Source: CAJMSU01 sp964650315 (GTDB lineage: Bacteria; Bacillota_I; Bacilli_A; RF39; UBA660). Taken from it: a stretch of DNA of 64,000 nucleotides. Each line of letters begins with the position of its first letter. Positions within the stretch are counted from its first letter, which is position 1. Both the position numbers and the translations under genes were made by a program. Shown in pieces: positions 53,982-62,366 of the stretch. The stretch lies in contig CAZYQE010000006.1 of the NCBI GenBank assembly GCA_964650315.1, forward strand, positions 22,434-86,433. Direction: 5' to 3'. Below the pieces are notes generated by a model that was given only the letters and a program-made list of their open reading frames with translations, was not told where the DNA came from and did no database searches.

Positions 53982-56077
53982 ACTTTAGATAATTTCTTAT
54001 GATTCTTCATAAGTTTTTTAACTCCATGTGGATGTTTAAAAGCTACACTTACTAAAGTATTAGTAACTTCTACTACTCTACCTTGACCAAATGTTTCATG
54101 ATAGACATAGTCTCCTACATTATAGTCTACTTCTTCATCTCTAAATAATTCTCCAGATTCTATTTTCTTTTTATCTTCTACTTCTTTAATTTCATCTTTA
54201 ACGTTAGTATCTATCAATTTAGAATCTATTTCTCCAATAAATCTACTTATAGGATTAATCTGATCTTTACCAAATAAAGTTCTACGTCTTGCATTTACTA
54301 AATATAAATCATCTTTAGCACGAGTAATAGCAACATAGCATAGTCTTCGCTCTTCTTCTAATTCACTAGACTCCATTAATGAATTAATATGTGGGAATAT
54401 TCCTTCTTCTAATCCTACAACAAAGACATATTTAAATTCTAATCCCTTAACAGAATGAACTGTCATTAAACTAATTCTATTAGGATCATCTTTATATTCT
54501 TCTACATCACTAATTAAACTTATTTCTAGTAAGAAATCTTCTAGAGAAACTAATCCTTCTCTTTCTTCAAAAGTCTTAGTAATAGATTTAAATTCTTCTA
54601 AGTTCTCTAATCTTATTTCTGATTCTAATGTCTTTTCACTCTCTAGATCTTCTTTAATACCAGAAGCATCTAATACTTTATCAATTAATTCTGTTAATGT
54701 TAGGTCTTTAGCTACTTCTTTTAGTTTTTCTATTATCTTTTTAAATTCTAATTCTTTTCCTGAATCTATTATTTCATAGATACTTTTATTTTCTTTATCT
54801 GCTTTATTAGTTAGTTTTTCTATAGTCTTTAGACCTATACCTCTTTTAGGAGTATTAATTACTCTAAGTAAGCTTACATTATCTTTAGAATTATGTATTA
54901 ATCTTAAATATGCAATTAAGTCTTTAATTTCTTTTCTTGAATAGAAATAGAAACTTCCAACTACTCTATAAGGCATATTTTCTTTTAACATTTCTTCTTC
55001 TAATATACGTGATTGAGCATTAGTTCTATATAGAATTGCGATATCTTTATAATCAGTATTTTTATTAACTAATTCTTTAATCTTTCTAATTACATACTGA
55101 GCTTCATCTTTTTCATTATACGCTCTATAGTATTTAATCTTTTCTCCCTTACCACGTGAAGTCCATAGATTTTTATCTTTTCTTTGTTTATTGTTTTTAA
55201 TAACTCCATTAGCAGCATCTAATATATTAGAAGTAGATCTATAGTTTTCTTCTAATAAAATAGTTTTAGCATCTTTATAATCTTTTTCAAAGTTCAATAT
55301 ATTTTTATAGTTAGCTCCTCTAAAAGAATAAATACTTTGAGAATCATCTCCTACACAAGTAATATTTTTATATTTTGCACTTATTAATTTAGATAATATA
55401 TATTGAGCTTCATTAGTATCTTGATATTCATCTATTAAAACATATTTATATAAGTTTTGATATCTTTCTAGTGTAGAAGGTTCTTTTCTAAATAATTCTA
55501 TTGGTAAAAGTAATAAATCATCAAAATCTACTGAATTATTCTTTTTTAATTTCTTTTCATATTTAGAATAAATTAATTGTACTGTCTTTTCATAATCACT
55601 AACTGCATATTTTAAATACTCTTGTGGATCAATCATTTCATTTTTACAACTACTTATTTTATTTCTAATAGCTCTTGGATTATATACTTTAGGATCATAA
55701 CCTAACTCTTTAATTATCTTTTTAACCACAGTTAAAGAATCATCACTATCCATAATAACAAAGTTAGAGTCATACCCAAGTAATCTAGCATTCTCTCTTA
55801 ATAGTTTTAATCCAAAACTATGGAATGTAGATATCTGTATATCCTTAGCGACATCTCCAACTAATTCATATACTCTATCTTTCATTTCTTTAGCTGCTTT
55901 ATTAGTGAATGTAATAGCTAGTATATTATATGGATTAGTAATACCTTCTTTTATTAAATAAGCTATTTTAGTTGTTAAAGTCTTAGTTTTACCTGCTCCT
56001 GCTCCTGCTATTATTAATAAAGGACCATCATTATATAAAACTGCTTCTTTTTGTTTGTCATTTAATCCTTCTAACAT
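53978..56077 (-). CDS. pcrA: UvrD/PcrA superfamily 1 DNA helicase
   Basis: 699 residues. Walker A AGAGAGKTKTL (about 25-35), motif II DEYQDTN (about 218-224), motif III GDDSQSIYSFRGA, motif IV EENYRSTSNIL, motif V TVHSVKGLEF and motif VI AITRAKDDL are all present. The C-terminal 60 residues form the tudor-like domain of PcrA (VGDYVYHETFGQGRVVEV). It unwinds DNA 3' to 5' in repair and replication restart. Promoter -10 (TATAAT) lies at 56107 region; the -35 is weak. The gene sits close to ligA, as in many Bacilli. Confidence 0.96.
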   Translation of the reverse strand: MLEGLNDKQKEAVLYNDGPLLIIAGAGAGKTKTLTTKIAYLIKEGITNPYNILAITFTNKAAKEMKDRVYELVGDVAKDIQISTFHSFGLKLLRENARLLGYDSNFVIMDSDDSLTVVKKIIKELGYDPKVYNPRAIRNKISSCKNEMIDPQEYLKYAVSDYEKTVQLIYSKYEKKLKKNNSVDFDDLLLLPIELFRKEPSTLERYQNLYKYVLIDEYQDTNEAQYILSKLISAKYKNITCVGDDSQSIYSFRGANYKNILNFEKDYKDAKTILLEENYRSTSNILDAANGVIKNNKQRKDKNLWTSRGKGEKIKYYRAYNEKDEAQYVIRKIKELVNKNTDYKDIAILYRTNAQSRILEEEMLKENMPYRVVGSFYFYSRKEIKDLIAYLRLIHNSKDNVSLLRVINTPKRGIGLKTIEKLTNKADKENKSIYEIIDSGKELEFKKIIEKLKEVAKDLTLTELIDKVLDASGIKEDLESEKTLESEIRLENLEEFKSITKTFEEREGLVSLEDFLLEISLISDVEEYKDDPNRISLMTVHSVKGLEFKYVFVVGLEEGIFPHINSLMESSELEEERRLCYVAITRAKDDLYLVNARRRTLFGKDQINPISRFIGEIDSKLIDTNVKDEIKEVEDKKKIESGELFRDEEVDYNVGDYVYHETFGQGRVVEVTNTLVSVAFKHPHGVKKLMKNHKKLSKV

Positions 56078-56120
56078 AATTAATACCTACTTTCTATATT
56101 AATTATACCTTAAATAAAAG

Positions 56121-56144
56121 AAAAAATCACTAGTATCTAGTGAT
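56121..56144 (-). terminator. Terminator of the sortase operon
   Basis: Eight-base stem ATCACTAG/CTAGTGAT (56126-56144) and a T-run on the minus strand, covering the stop codon of the last gene. Confidence 0.85.
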
Positions 56145-56487
56145 CTTTATCTCTACCTCTTTTTACTTTTACTTTTTGTTCCATTATATAAGATGATTTA
56201 TCTAACTTTTTAATATATTCATCTATTTCTTCATTAAGTTTTTCTTCAGTTTCTTTTAAATGCTTTTTTTCTTTTATTAACTCAATAGTTTCAAAAATCT
56301 TTTCTTTCTCTGCATCACTTAATTCTTCTATATCTGAATAAGTTATATGTAAAAGTTTTAATACTTCTAATTCTGTTTCTGCAACCATGATTTTATCTTT
56401 TTGTTTACGGTTTTCTTTTATTAGATATGTGTTAATATCTTCAATAAGTCCTGATCTTTTAATTTTTTCATTATTAAACTTTTCCAT
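56137..56487 (-). CDS. Small coiled-coil protein, unknown
   Basis: About 116 residues, highly charged and almost entirely helical, with heptad-like spacing from about residue 25 to 100 (KEKIFETIELIKEKKHLK). The C-terminus is basic. No membrane segment or known domain. The ATG at 56487 follows AGGTGAT and lies 9 bases after the preceding stop; a start at 56496 would precede the ribosome site. Last gene of the five-gene sortase operon, so probably a cytosolic partner in the same process; function unknown. Confidence 0.6.
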   Translation of the reverse strand: MEKFNNEKIKRSGLIEDINTYLIKENRKQKDKIMVAETELEVLKLLHITYSDIEELSDAEKEKIFETIELIKEKKHLKETEEKLNEEIDEYIKKLDKSSYIMEQKVKVKRGRDKDH

Positions 56488-56496
56488 ATATATCAC

Positions 56497-57393
56497 CTAT
56501 TCATATTTATTCTGTTGTTTTCTTTTGCTTTTTATTTTTTGTCTTTCTTCTTTTATATATGTTTTAAAAGTATATGAATCTGGCATTTCATCACCTCTCA
56601 TATAATTTCTTATTATTATATTAAAATCAGATAGCATTTTTTGAGTATTTAAATCTACATTTTCAAATAAAAGTTTATAGTTTTTTTCACTATCAAATGG
56701 ATCTTCTTCTAATGTAGGAATACCAAGTTCTAAAGCTTGTTTTTCATATATATCCATAACATCTATACCTAGTTTATATTTTAAGTATATAGCCATATCA
56801 TGTGAATCATAATTACAATCTTCATGTAAATTAATAAATTCATCTACCATATTCATAATACCACTAGAAGTTGTTCTTTCTTTTAATTTGTTATCATAGT
56901 TATCCCATTTATTAATAATTCTATTAATAGAGTTTTTTTGTTCTTTTAATAATTCAGGATGCTCAGATAAATAAAAACTTAAGTTTTCATCATTAGCTGC
57001 TGCTACATCAATAATATAGTTTTCCATTTCTGAATCTACTAACTCTTCTTTACTTTTATAACTATTATGTAAAACTTCTTCTAAATTATCTATTTTATCA
57101 AATATTTCTTTTAACATACTTTCTGCGATAAATCCTTGTATAATATCACTGTTTTCATATTGTGATTCAGCAATAGCAAAGCCCATACCTAAAGCTCTTG
57201 CATAATCTATATCTGGTTCAGTTGATATTATATAGTTATAAAATTCTCTATCAAAATAATATTTTGCTTTCAATAACATATAATCTTCAATATCTGCAGT
57301 TTTTCTATATCTTTTAATTCTTTCTTCATATTGGTTAATTTCTATTTCTGTTTTTTCAGTTCTATAATTATCCATATTTATTATTTTACCCAT
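56497..57393 (-). CDS. Helical soluble protein, unknown
   Basis: 298 residues, acidic, mostly helical, no membrane segment or signal peptide. The start MGKIINMDNYRTEKTEIE and the middle (ELVDSEMENYIIDVAAANDE; about 120-140) match nothing I know. A basic C-terminal end (KTYIKEERQKIKSKRK) precedes the next gene by 9 bases. It is the fourth gene of the sortase operon. A cytosolic scaffold or regulator is possible; the sequence alone does not say. Confidence 0.6.
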   Translation of the reverse strand: MGKIINMDNYRTEKTEIEINQYEERIKRYRKTADIEDYMLLKAKYYFDREFYNYIISTEPDIDYARALGMGFAIAESQYENSDIIQGFIAESMLKEIFDKIDNLEEVLHNSYKSKEELVDSEMENYIIDVAAANDENLSFYLSEHPELLKEQKNSINRIINKWDNYDNKLKERTTSSGIMNMVDEFINLHEDCNYDSHDMAIYLKYKLGIDVMDIYEKQALELGIPTLEEDPFDSEKNYKLLFENVDLNTQKMLSDFNIIIRNYMRGDEMPDSYTFKTYIKEERQKIKSKRKQQNKYE

Positions 57394-57407
57394 TTGTTAC
57401 ACCTCTT

Positions 57408-58415
57408 TTATTTATGAGCTCTATGATATATATCTTCTAACTCTTTATATCTTAGCTCATCTTCCTTAATTTTCTTTAACTTTTCTTCTGTTTCTTTATA
57501 TTCTTTTTCTTTATATTCCTTTAATAATTTTAATACTAATTTATAATCATCAACAGAAAACATTTCATCCATAGTAGGTGTTTTTTCTACTACTGGTTCT
57601 ATATCCTCTTTTATAATACTTGGATGTTTTACTATATTAATATTATTTGGTAATATTACTGGTTTTTCTGCTGTTAATAAATCTTTTGTTTCTAATTTAA
57701 TACTTTCTGGATGATTTAATACATTAATATTTTCAGGTAATATAGTTTTTTCTTCTGTTATATCATTAACTTCAGTAGGATGTTTTACTACATTTATATT
57801 ACTTGGTATTATTCTTTTCTTAATTACTTTTACTTTTTCAGGTTCTTTCTTAGTTTGATATTTTCTAATTAATCTATAAATAATTAAGAATATAATCCAA
57901 ATAACAAATATAGCACTAGATAATTCTATTAATCCTAAAGCTTGTTTGTTTTCATAAACTGATTTTTGTTTAAATACATCTAATTTCTTAGTAGTAATAA
58001 CATTAATAATTAATATTAATAAATAATGTAATATAGAATATACTACTACGTTTATTCTTTTAATAAGTTTAGTTACTTTAAAGTTAAACATACTAACCCA
58101 TAGAATTATATTAGTAGCGATAATAGCAGCGAAATATACTGCTAAGTTTGGAAAGTATACTGCCACAAAGAAATTATTCATCATGTAATCAAACATAGTT
58201 CCTATAGAACCACCATACATAATTCCTACAGCAATCATTATAAGTGCATAAATAATTAAATATGCTATCTTACTGCTTTTAGCATTCTTTTTATTAGTAG
58301 TTGCAAAAATATATGCCATAGATACTACTAATAGTAATGCCATCATGAATAGACCTGAAGATGATGTAACATCTATCAAGATCTTAATTTTATCGAAAAG
58401 TGATAATTTTGACAT
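57408..58415 (-). CDS. Six-TM membrane protein with three repeated cytosolic motifs, unknown
   Basis: About 335 residues. Six hydrophobic segments fill about 20-190; the C-terminal half is a charged cytosolic tail ending in a Lys/Glu-rich coiled coil (about 290-335). The tail carries three copies of a short motif: PSNINVVKHP, PENINVLNHP and PNNINIVKHP (coding DNA 57611-57815), spaced by acidic linkers. I know no family with this motif. The start at 58415 fits a GGGGGTG site about seven bases before it. It lies 19 bases after the sortase gene, so it may organise or recruit something at the sortase site. Confidence 0.6.
   Translation of the reverse strand: MSKLSLFDKIKILIDVTSSSGLFMMALLLVVSMAYIFATTNKKNAKSSKIAYLIIYALIMIAVGIMYGGSIGTMFDYMMNNFFVAVYFPNLAVYFAAIIATNIILWVSMFNFKVTKLIKRINVVVYSILHYLLILIINVITTKKLDVFKQKSVYENKQALGLIELSSAIFVIWIIFLIIYRLIRKYQTKKEPEKVKVIKKRIIPSNINVVKHPTEVNDITEEKTILPENINVLNHPESIKLETKDLLTAEKPVILPNNINIVKHPSIIKEDIEPVVEKTPTMDEMFSVDDYKLVLKLLKEYKEKEYKETEEKLKKIKEDELRYKELEDIYHRAHK
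57611..57815 (-). repeat. Three-fold PxNINVxxHP motif repeat
   Basis: Three copies of a ten-residue motif in the tail of the six-TM protein, with Pro, Asn-Ile-Asn and His-Pro conserved. This is protein-level repetition; codons differ between copies, so it is under selection rather than recent. Confidence 0.65.
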
Positions 58416-58434
58416 CACCTTCACCCCCTATTCT

Positions 58435-59121
58435 TTATTTCTTTCTTACTTTCTGTAATTCTGAAATATATACTGTTTGTGTTTTACTATCATTATTAGT
58501 ACATGTAATTAATGTTAATGTTGTTTTATCATAATTTCTATAAACAGATAATTTACCAACTTTATCTTGTTTATAAATATTAACTAGTTTGTACTCATAT
58601 ATTTTATGTTTATAAGTTACATACATAGTATCTCCAGTAGATAATTTAATTAAGTCATTAAAGAAGGCTTTCCAACCACTTCCTGAATGTCCAGCAAGTA
58701 TTAAGTTACCTTTCTTAACATTTGGATAATTAGATCCATCTACTACAATAATATTCTTTTCAACATTATTTTCTTTAGATCTTCTATCTACAAAACCTTT
58801 TGTTAAATTAATCTTAGGAATAGATAAATATCCAATATAACTATCATCATAATTATCATCTTCAATAATTTTAACTTCTGGTTCTTTCTTTTTATGTTTC
58901 TTCTTTTCCTTCTTAATATCTTTATCATTAGAAGGTATAATTTCTTCACCATTATAGAAACCATTAGCCATGTAGTCAAAAGCGACTACCTTTTTAGCTT
59001 GTACATAGTTATAAGAAATCATATATAAACCTATCATTGCTATTAATGCTGCTATTGCCGCAATAGTAGAAGGTTTCATATTTTTCTTCTTTCTACTTAT
59101 TTTTTCCTTTAGTAGTTTCAT
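58435..59121 (-). CDS. Sortase family protein lacking the usual catalytic Arg
   Basis: 228 residues: basic N-terminus, one membrane segment (about 19-38), then a sortase domain (about 92-225). GYLSIPKINLTKGF is the typical start strand; the catalytic His is H145 in ILAGHSGSGW and the Cys is C207 in LTLITCTNND. The expected Arg at about Cys+8 to +13 is absent: Gln215 stands there (SKTQTVYIS) and the next Arg is R226 at the tail. The layout resembles class B/D sortases. No LPXTG protein is encoded in this window. The ATG overlaps the stop of the 34-residue ORF (ATGA), indicating coupled translation. Confidence 0.8.
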   Translation of the reverse strand: MKLLKEKISRKKKNMKPSTIAAIAALIAMIGLYMISYNYVQAKKVVAFDYMANGFYNGEEIIPSNDKDIKKEKKKHKKKEPEVKIIEDDNYDDSYIGYLSIPKINLTKGFVDRRSKENNVEKNIIVVDGSNYPNVKKGNLILAGHSGSGWKAFFNDLIKLSTGDTMYVTYKHKIYEYKLVNIYKQDKVGKLSVYRNYDKTTLTLITCTNNDSKTQTVYISELQKVRKK

Positions 59122-59222
59122 ATAATATCACCACATTTCATGGCATCTTTCAAAGAAAGAGGTTTCGTAACTAAATAAAATAACATACTAAAAACTACTA
59201 AACTAATTAGATACGTTTTCAT
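59118..59222 (-). CDS. 34-residue hydrophobic peptide leading the sortase operon
   Basis: A short ORF with a clear GGGGG ribosome site seven bases before its ATG. The peptide has one membrane segment (YLISLVVFSMLFYLV) then a basic/polar end with a single Cys (LKDAMKCGDII). Its TGA stop overlaps the sortase start, a sign of translational coupling. It shares the sortase promoter and is too short for routine gene finders. It may be a membrane helper or leader peptide; homologs unknown. Confidence 0.6.
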   Translation of the reverse strand: MKTYLISLVVFSMLFYLVTKPLSLKDAMKCGDII

Positions 59223-59251
59223 ATATAGACCCCCTTCTTTTAATGGACAGT

Positions 59252-59280
59252 ATTATACCACATTTTATCAAAAAAATCAA
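59252..59280 (-). promoter_or_regulatory. Promoter of the sortase operon
   Basis: Minus strand TTGATT (59275-59280), 17 bases, extended TGGTATAAT (59252-59257). The -35 lies inside the stem of the upstream gene's terminator. Confidence 0.75.
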
Positions 59281-59295
59281 GTTTTACCTTGATTT
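59270..59295 (-). terminator. Terminator of the gene at 59295
   Basis: Stem AAATCAAG/CTTGATTT (59274-59295) and a T-run on the minus strand. Confidence 0.8.
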
Positions 59296-59975
59296 TACTT
59301 ACTTATTAGCTTCTTAGTTTTAGTTTTTCTTTTTCTAGTATTCTTTTTATAAATACCATAAGCTATATCCATTACTCTATTTCCTTCACTAGTTCCTGTA
59401 TATTTATAAGTCATATTACCTAATTTAAAGTTTATTTTTCCTTCGTTTACTGGAAAGAAATACTGATTATCTTCTCCCTTTTCTTTATATAATGTCTTTA
59501 AAGTTTCTATATCTTCTTCATATACTTCATCATTATAATATTTATCATAATAAACTGCTATGTTCTTATTTAAATAATCTATAAAAGCATTACCTACTAT
59601 AGCAGTACCAGAATAAGACATCATATCTAAATATTGAAATAAATAATCTAATTTTACTTTTTTAAAGAATTCTTGTTCTCTAGTTCCTATTTTATTCTTT
59701 ATTTCTCTTAGCATATTTTGCGATTTAGATAAATTACTTCCTATAGTACTAGAACTATTATACATTTCATCAATTATTTTATCAGAATGATCTAATCCCT
59801 GAAAATCACGATATTTCCTTCTTTGATAAGATGTATTAAGATAAGAATAATCTAAAATTGATAATTTTATATAATAATCTACTAATTTTAATATATCTGT
59901 TTTATAGAAACTATCCTTATTATCAACTTCTTTTTTAAACTCTTCTATTTCTGTTATAAATTCACTTGTTTTCAT
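59295..59975 (-). CDS. Helical cytosolic protein, unknown
   Basis: 226 residues, no signal or membrane segment, charged and mostly helical, with a Tyr-rich middle and a Lys/Arg-rich C-terminus (KKNTRKRKTKTKK). Nothing matches a family I know. AAGGAAG precedes the ATG. It is a single-gene unit with its own promoter and terminator. The basic tail could bind nucleic acid or the membrane; that is speculation. Confidence 0.6.
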   Translation of the reverse strand: MKTSEFITEIEEFKKEVDNKDSFYKTDILKLVDYYIKLSILDYSYLNTSYQRRKYRDFQGLDHSDKIIDEMYNSSSTIGSNLSKSQNMLREIKNKIGTREQEFFKKVKLDYLFQYLDMMSYSGTAIVGNAFIDYLNKNIAVYYDKYYNDEVYEEDIETLKTLYKEKGEDNQYFFPVNEGKINFKLGNMTYKYTGTSEGNRVMDIAYGIYKKNTRKRKTKTKKLISK

Positions 59976-60003
59976 TATATACTTCCTTTCAACGTGGAAA
60001 AAT

Positions 60004-60032
60004 AGAATAACACTTCAAACAAAAAAAATCAA
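60004..60032 (-). promoter_or_regulatory. Promoter of the gene at 59295
   Basis: Minus strand TTGATT (60027-60032), 17 bases, TATTCT (60004-60009) with TG before it. It overlaps the T-tract of the neighbouring terminator. Confidence 0.55.
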
Positions 60033-60047
60033 GTCTTTTTAAAGACT
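60022..60047 (-). terminator. Terminator of the phosphodiesterase gene
   Basis: Stem AGTCTTT/AAAGACT (60032-60047) with a long T-run on the minus strand; covers the stop codon. Confidence 0.75.
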
Positions 60048-60563
60048 GGTTTTATAAATTATATTATCTAAAATATCATATATTATAAATTCTTTTTCAT
60101 TAAATACTAAATAACTAGGTAGATTACCTCCTCTAGGTAGAGATATTGATCCTGGATTTAGATAGATATTGTTATCTTTTTTGCTTATTTTTGGTCTATG
60201 GGTATGTCCTTGTATAAGTATTGTATTTTCCCTATCCCAGTTATCTTCATTATATATATGACCATGAGTTATATAAATATCTAGATTATTTGTTTTTATT
60301 AAGTCTAATTCTTTTATGGGGTGTGTTGGAATATCATATAAATCAGTTAGAGAGTCGCAATTTCCTCTTACACATATTAAACTATCTTTAAAGTCATTTA
60401 AGAATTCTTGTACTTTTTCTTTATTATTATCATAATAATTATAATTATTATAAATATCTCCTAGTATAACTAATTTTTCACATTTAAATTCTTTATATTT
60501 TTCTCTTATTTTTCCTAGATTATCACTAATACCGTGAATATCTGATATAAACATTATTTTCAT
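60039..60563 (-). CDS. YfcE-type metallophosphoesterase
   Basis: About 174 residues, typical of the MJ0936/YfcE family. Metal ligands are in ISDIHG, LGDIYNN, RGNCD, THGH and GHTHRP, the five calcineurin-like motifs in order. Family members hydrolyse phosphodiesters in vitro; the natural substrate is unknown. The ATG at 60563 follows AGAGGT; the ORF start nine codons upstream has no site. It diverges from the ABC importer genes; a possible extended -10 (TGTTATACT) lies just upstream. Confidence 0.9.
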   Translation of the reverse strand: MKIMFISDIHGISDNLGKIREKYKEFKCEKLVILGDIYNNYNYYDNNKEKVQEFLNDFKDSLICVRGNCDSLTDLYDIPTHPIKELDLIKTNNLDIYITHGHIYNEDNWDRENTILIQGHTHRPKISKKDNNIYLNPGSISLPRGGNLPSYLVFNEKEFIIYDILDNIIYKTSL

Positions 60564-60634
60564 ATACATACCTCTTTTGTAGTATAACATATTTTTTATA
60601 ATTTCATATAATACTTTAGTTAGAAAGGAGAAAT

Positions 60635-61627
60635 ATGAAAAAGAAAAGTTTAGTCTACATAATATGTGGTTTATTAATATTTTTGTTAGCTTCTTGTACT
60701 TTATTTGACTTTAATAAGAAACATAATAAAAAGATTACTAAAGTTACTGTAGCAGAAGTTGCGCATACTATATTTTATGCTCCACAATATGTAGCGATTG
60801 AGAAAGGTTATTTTAAAGAATATGGGATAGATGTTAATTTGATATTAACACCTGGTGCAGATAAAGTTACTGCGGCTGTATTATCTAAAGATGCTGATAT
60901 TGGTTTTTCTGGTAGTGAAGCTACTATATATGTTTATAATGGAGGAGAAAAAGATTATTTAAGGACTTTTGCTCAAATTACTCAAAAAGATGGATCTTTT
61001 ATAGTATCTAGAAAGAAATATAAACATTTTAAATTAAGTGATTTAAAAGGTAAAGATATTATTGGAGGAAGGGCTTTAGGTATGCCTGAAATGACTTTAG
61101 AGTATGCCCTAAGACATAATGGTATTGATCCTAAGAATGATGTTAATATAGATACTAGTGTTGAATTTGCTGCTATGGGTGGTGCTTTTATAGGAGGTCA
61201 AGGTGACTTTGTTACTTTATTTGAACCAACTGCTTCTTCAGTAGAAAAACAAGGTTATGGTTATGTAGTAGAATCTGTTGGTAAGTTAGGTGGTGTTGTT
61301 CCTTATACTTCTTATTCAGCTAGAAATAGTTATATAAATAAGAATAAATCTACTATTAAGAACTTTAATAAAGCTTTAGAAAAAGGATTAAAGTATGTAA
61401 ATACTCATAGTGATAAAGAAGTTGCGAAAACTATACTTAATCAATTTCCAGATACATCTTTAAAAGATATAGAAGCTTCTATTAAAAGATATAGAAGTAT
61501 TAAAGCTTGGCCAACTACTACTAAATTTAGTAAAAAATCATTTAATCACTTACAAGATATTATGATAGAAAATGGTGCTATTAAGAAAAAAGTTTCATAT
61601 GATAAGTTGATTTCTAATGTCAAATAA
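60635..61627 (+). CDS. ABC importer substrate-binding lipoprotein, NMT1/SsuA/ThiY-like
   Basis: 330 residues. The lipobox LLASC places the lipid on Cys21 and the rest is exported. The fold segment VTVAEVAHTIFYAPQYVAIEKG (seen from about 39-60) and IGFSGSEATIYVYN are typical of the NMT1/SsuA family, which binds thiamine precursors, sulfonates, nitrate or similar small molecules. The particular ligand cannot be told. It has an AAGGAG site and starts a three-gene operon with ATPase and permease. The short leader (about 40 bases) holds no riboswitch I can recognise. Confidence 0.88.
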   Translation: MKKKSLVYIICGLLIFLLASCTLFDFNKKHNKKITKVTVAEVAHTIFYAPQYVAIEKGYFKEYGIDVNLILTPGADKVTAAVLSKDADIGFSGSEATIYVYNGGEKDYLRTFAQITQKDGSFIVSRKKYKHFKLSDLKGKDIIGGRALGMPEMTLEYALRHNGIDPKNDVNIDTSVEFAAMGGAFIGGQGDFVTLFEPTASSVEKQGYGYVVESVGKLGGVVPYTSYSARNSYINKNKSTIKNFNKALEKGLKYVNTHSDKEVAKTILNQFPDTSLKDIEASIKRYRSIKAWPTTTKFSKKSFNHLQDIMIENGAIKKKVSYDKLISNVK

Positions 61628-62366
61628 ATTATTAAGTGTTAAAAACTTAGAGAAGTATTTTCATGATAAAACTTCAGAGACTAAAGCACTTGATGATATA
61701 ACATTTGATTTATATGAACAAGAGTTTATTTCTATAGTAGGTCCTAGTGGATGTGGAAAGTCAACAATACTTTCCATTCTTTCTTACTTAGAAGATCCTT
61801 CTAATGGAGAATTTAAATATAATAAAGATATAACTATTGGATATATGTTACAAGATGATTCCCTATTTGAATGGAGAACTATTCTAGATAATTGTTTAAT
61901 TGGGTTAGAAATTAATAATAATTTAAATAAAGAGACTAAAGCTTATGTAATTAATTTATTAAAAACTTATGGTTTAGGAGATTTTATAAATAAATATCCA
62001 TCTAGTTTATCAGGAGGTATGAGACAAAGAGTTGCCTTAATTAGAACTCTTGCGATTAATCCAGATATATTATTATTAGATGAACCTATGTCTAAATTAG
62101 ATTATCAATCAAGACTTGCTATAAGTGATGATATATATAAGATTATTAAAAAAGAAGGAAAGACTGCTATTATGGTAACTCATGATATTAGTGAAGCTAT
62201 AAGTATGTCTGATAGAGTTATAGTTATATCTAAAAGACCAGGTAAAATTAAAAATATATATGATATAAACTTATCTAATAAATCTACTCCTATAAATAAT
62301 AGAAAGAATAAAGACTTTAATAAATATTTTGATATGATATGGGGTGATTTAGATGTACACTTATAG
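61617..62366 (+). CDS. ABC importer ATPase, SsuB/TauB-like
   Basis: 249 residues with Walker A VGPSGCGKST, Q-loop MLQDDSLFEWRT, signature LSGGMRQRVALIRT, Walker B PDILLLDEPMSKLD and H-loop THDISEAI. FEWRTI after the Q-loop is typical of NitT/TauT-type ATPases. It pairs with the binding protein and the permease. Its start lies 11 bases inside the binding-protein gene, so translation is coupled; no strong ribosome site is seen. Confidence 0.92.
   Translation: MSNKLLSVKNLEKYFHDKTSETKALDDITFDLYEQEFISIVGPSGCGKSTILSILSYLEDPSNGEFKYNKDITIGYMLQDDSLFEWRTILDNCLIGLEINNNLNKETKAYVINLLKTYGLGDFINKYPSSLSGGMRQRVALIRTLAINPDILLLDEPMSKLDYQSRLAISDDIYKIIKKEGKTAIMVTHDISEAISMSDRVIVISKRPGKIKNIYDINLSNKSTPINNRKNKDFNKYFDMIWGDLDVHL

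Noticed and set aside
56497..59222. Phage or mobile-element origin for the sortase operon
   Set aside because: No integrase, transposase, inverted repeats or attachment site is visible and base composition does not change.
60590..60634. Riboswitch in front of the ABC importer
   Set aside because: Only about 40 bases between the divergent starts; too short for a TPP or cobalamin aptamer and no fold seen.
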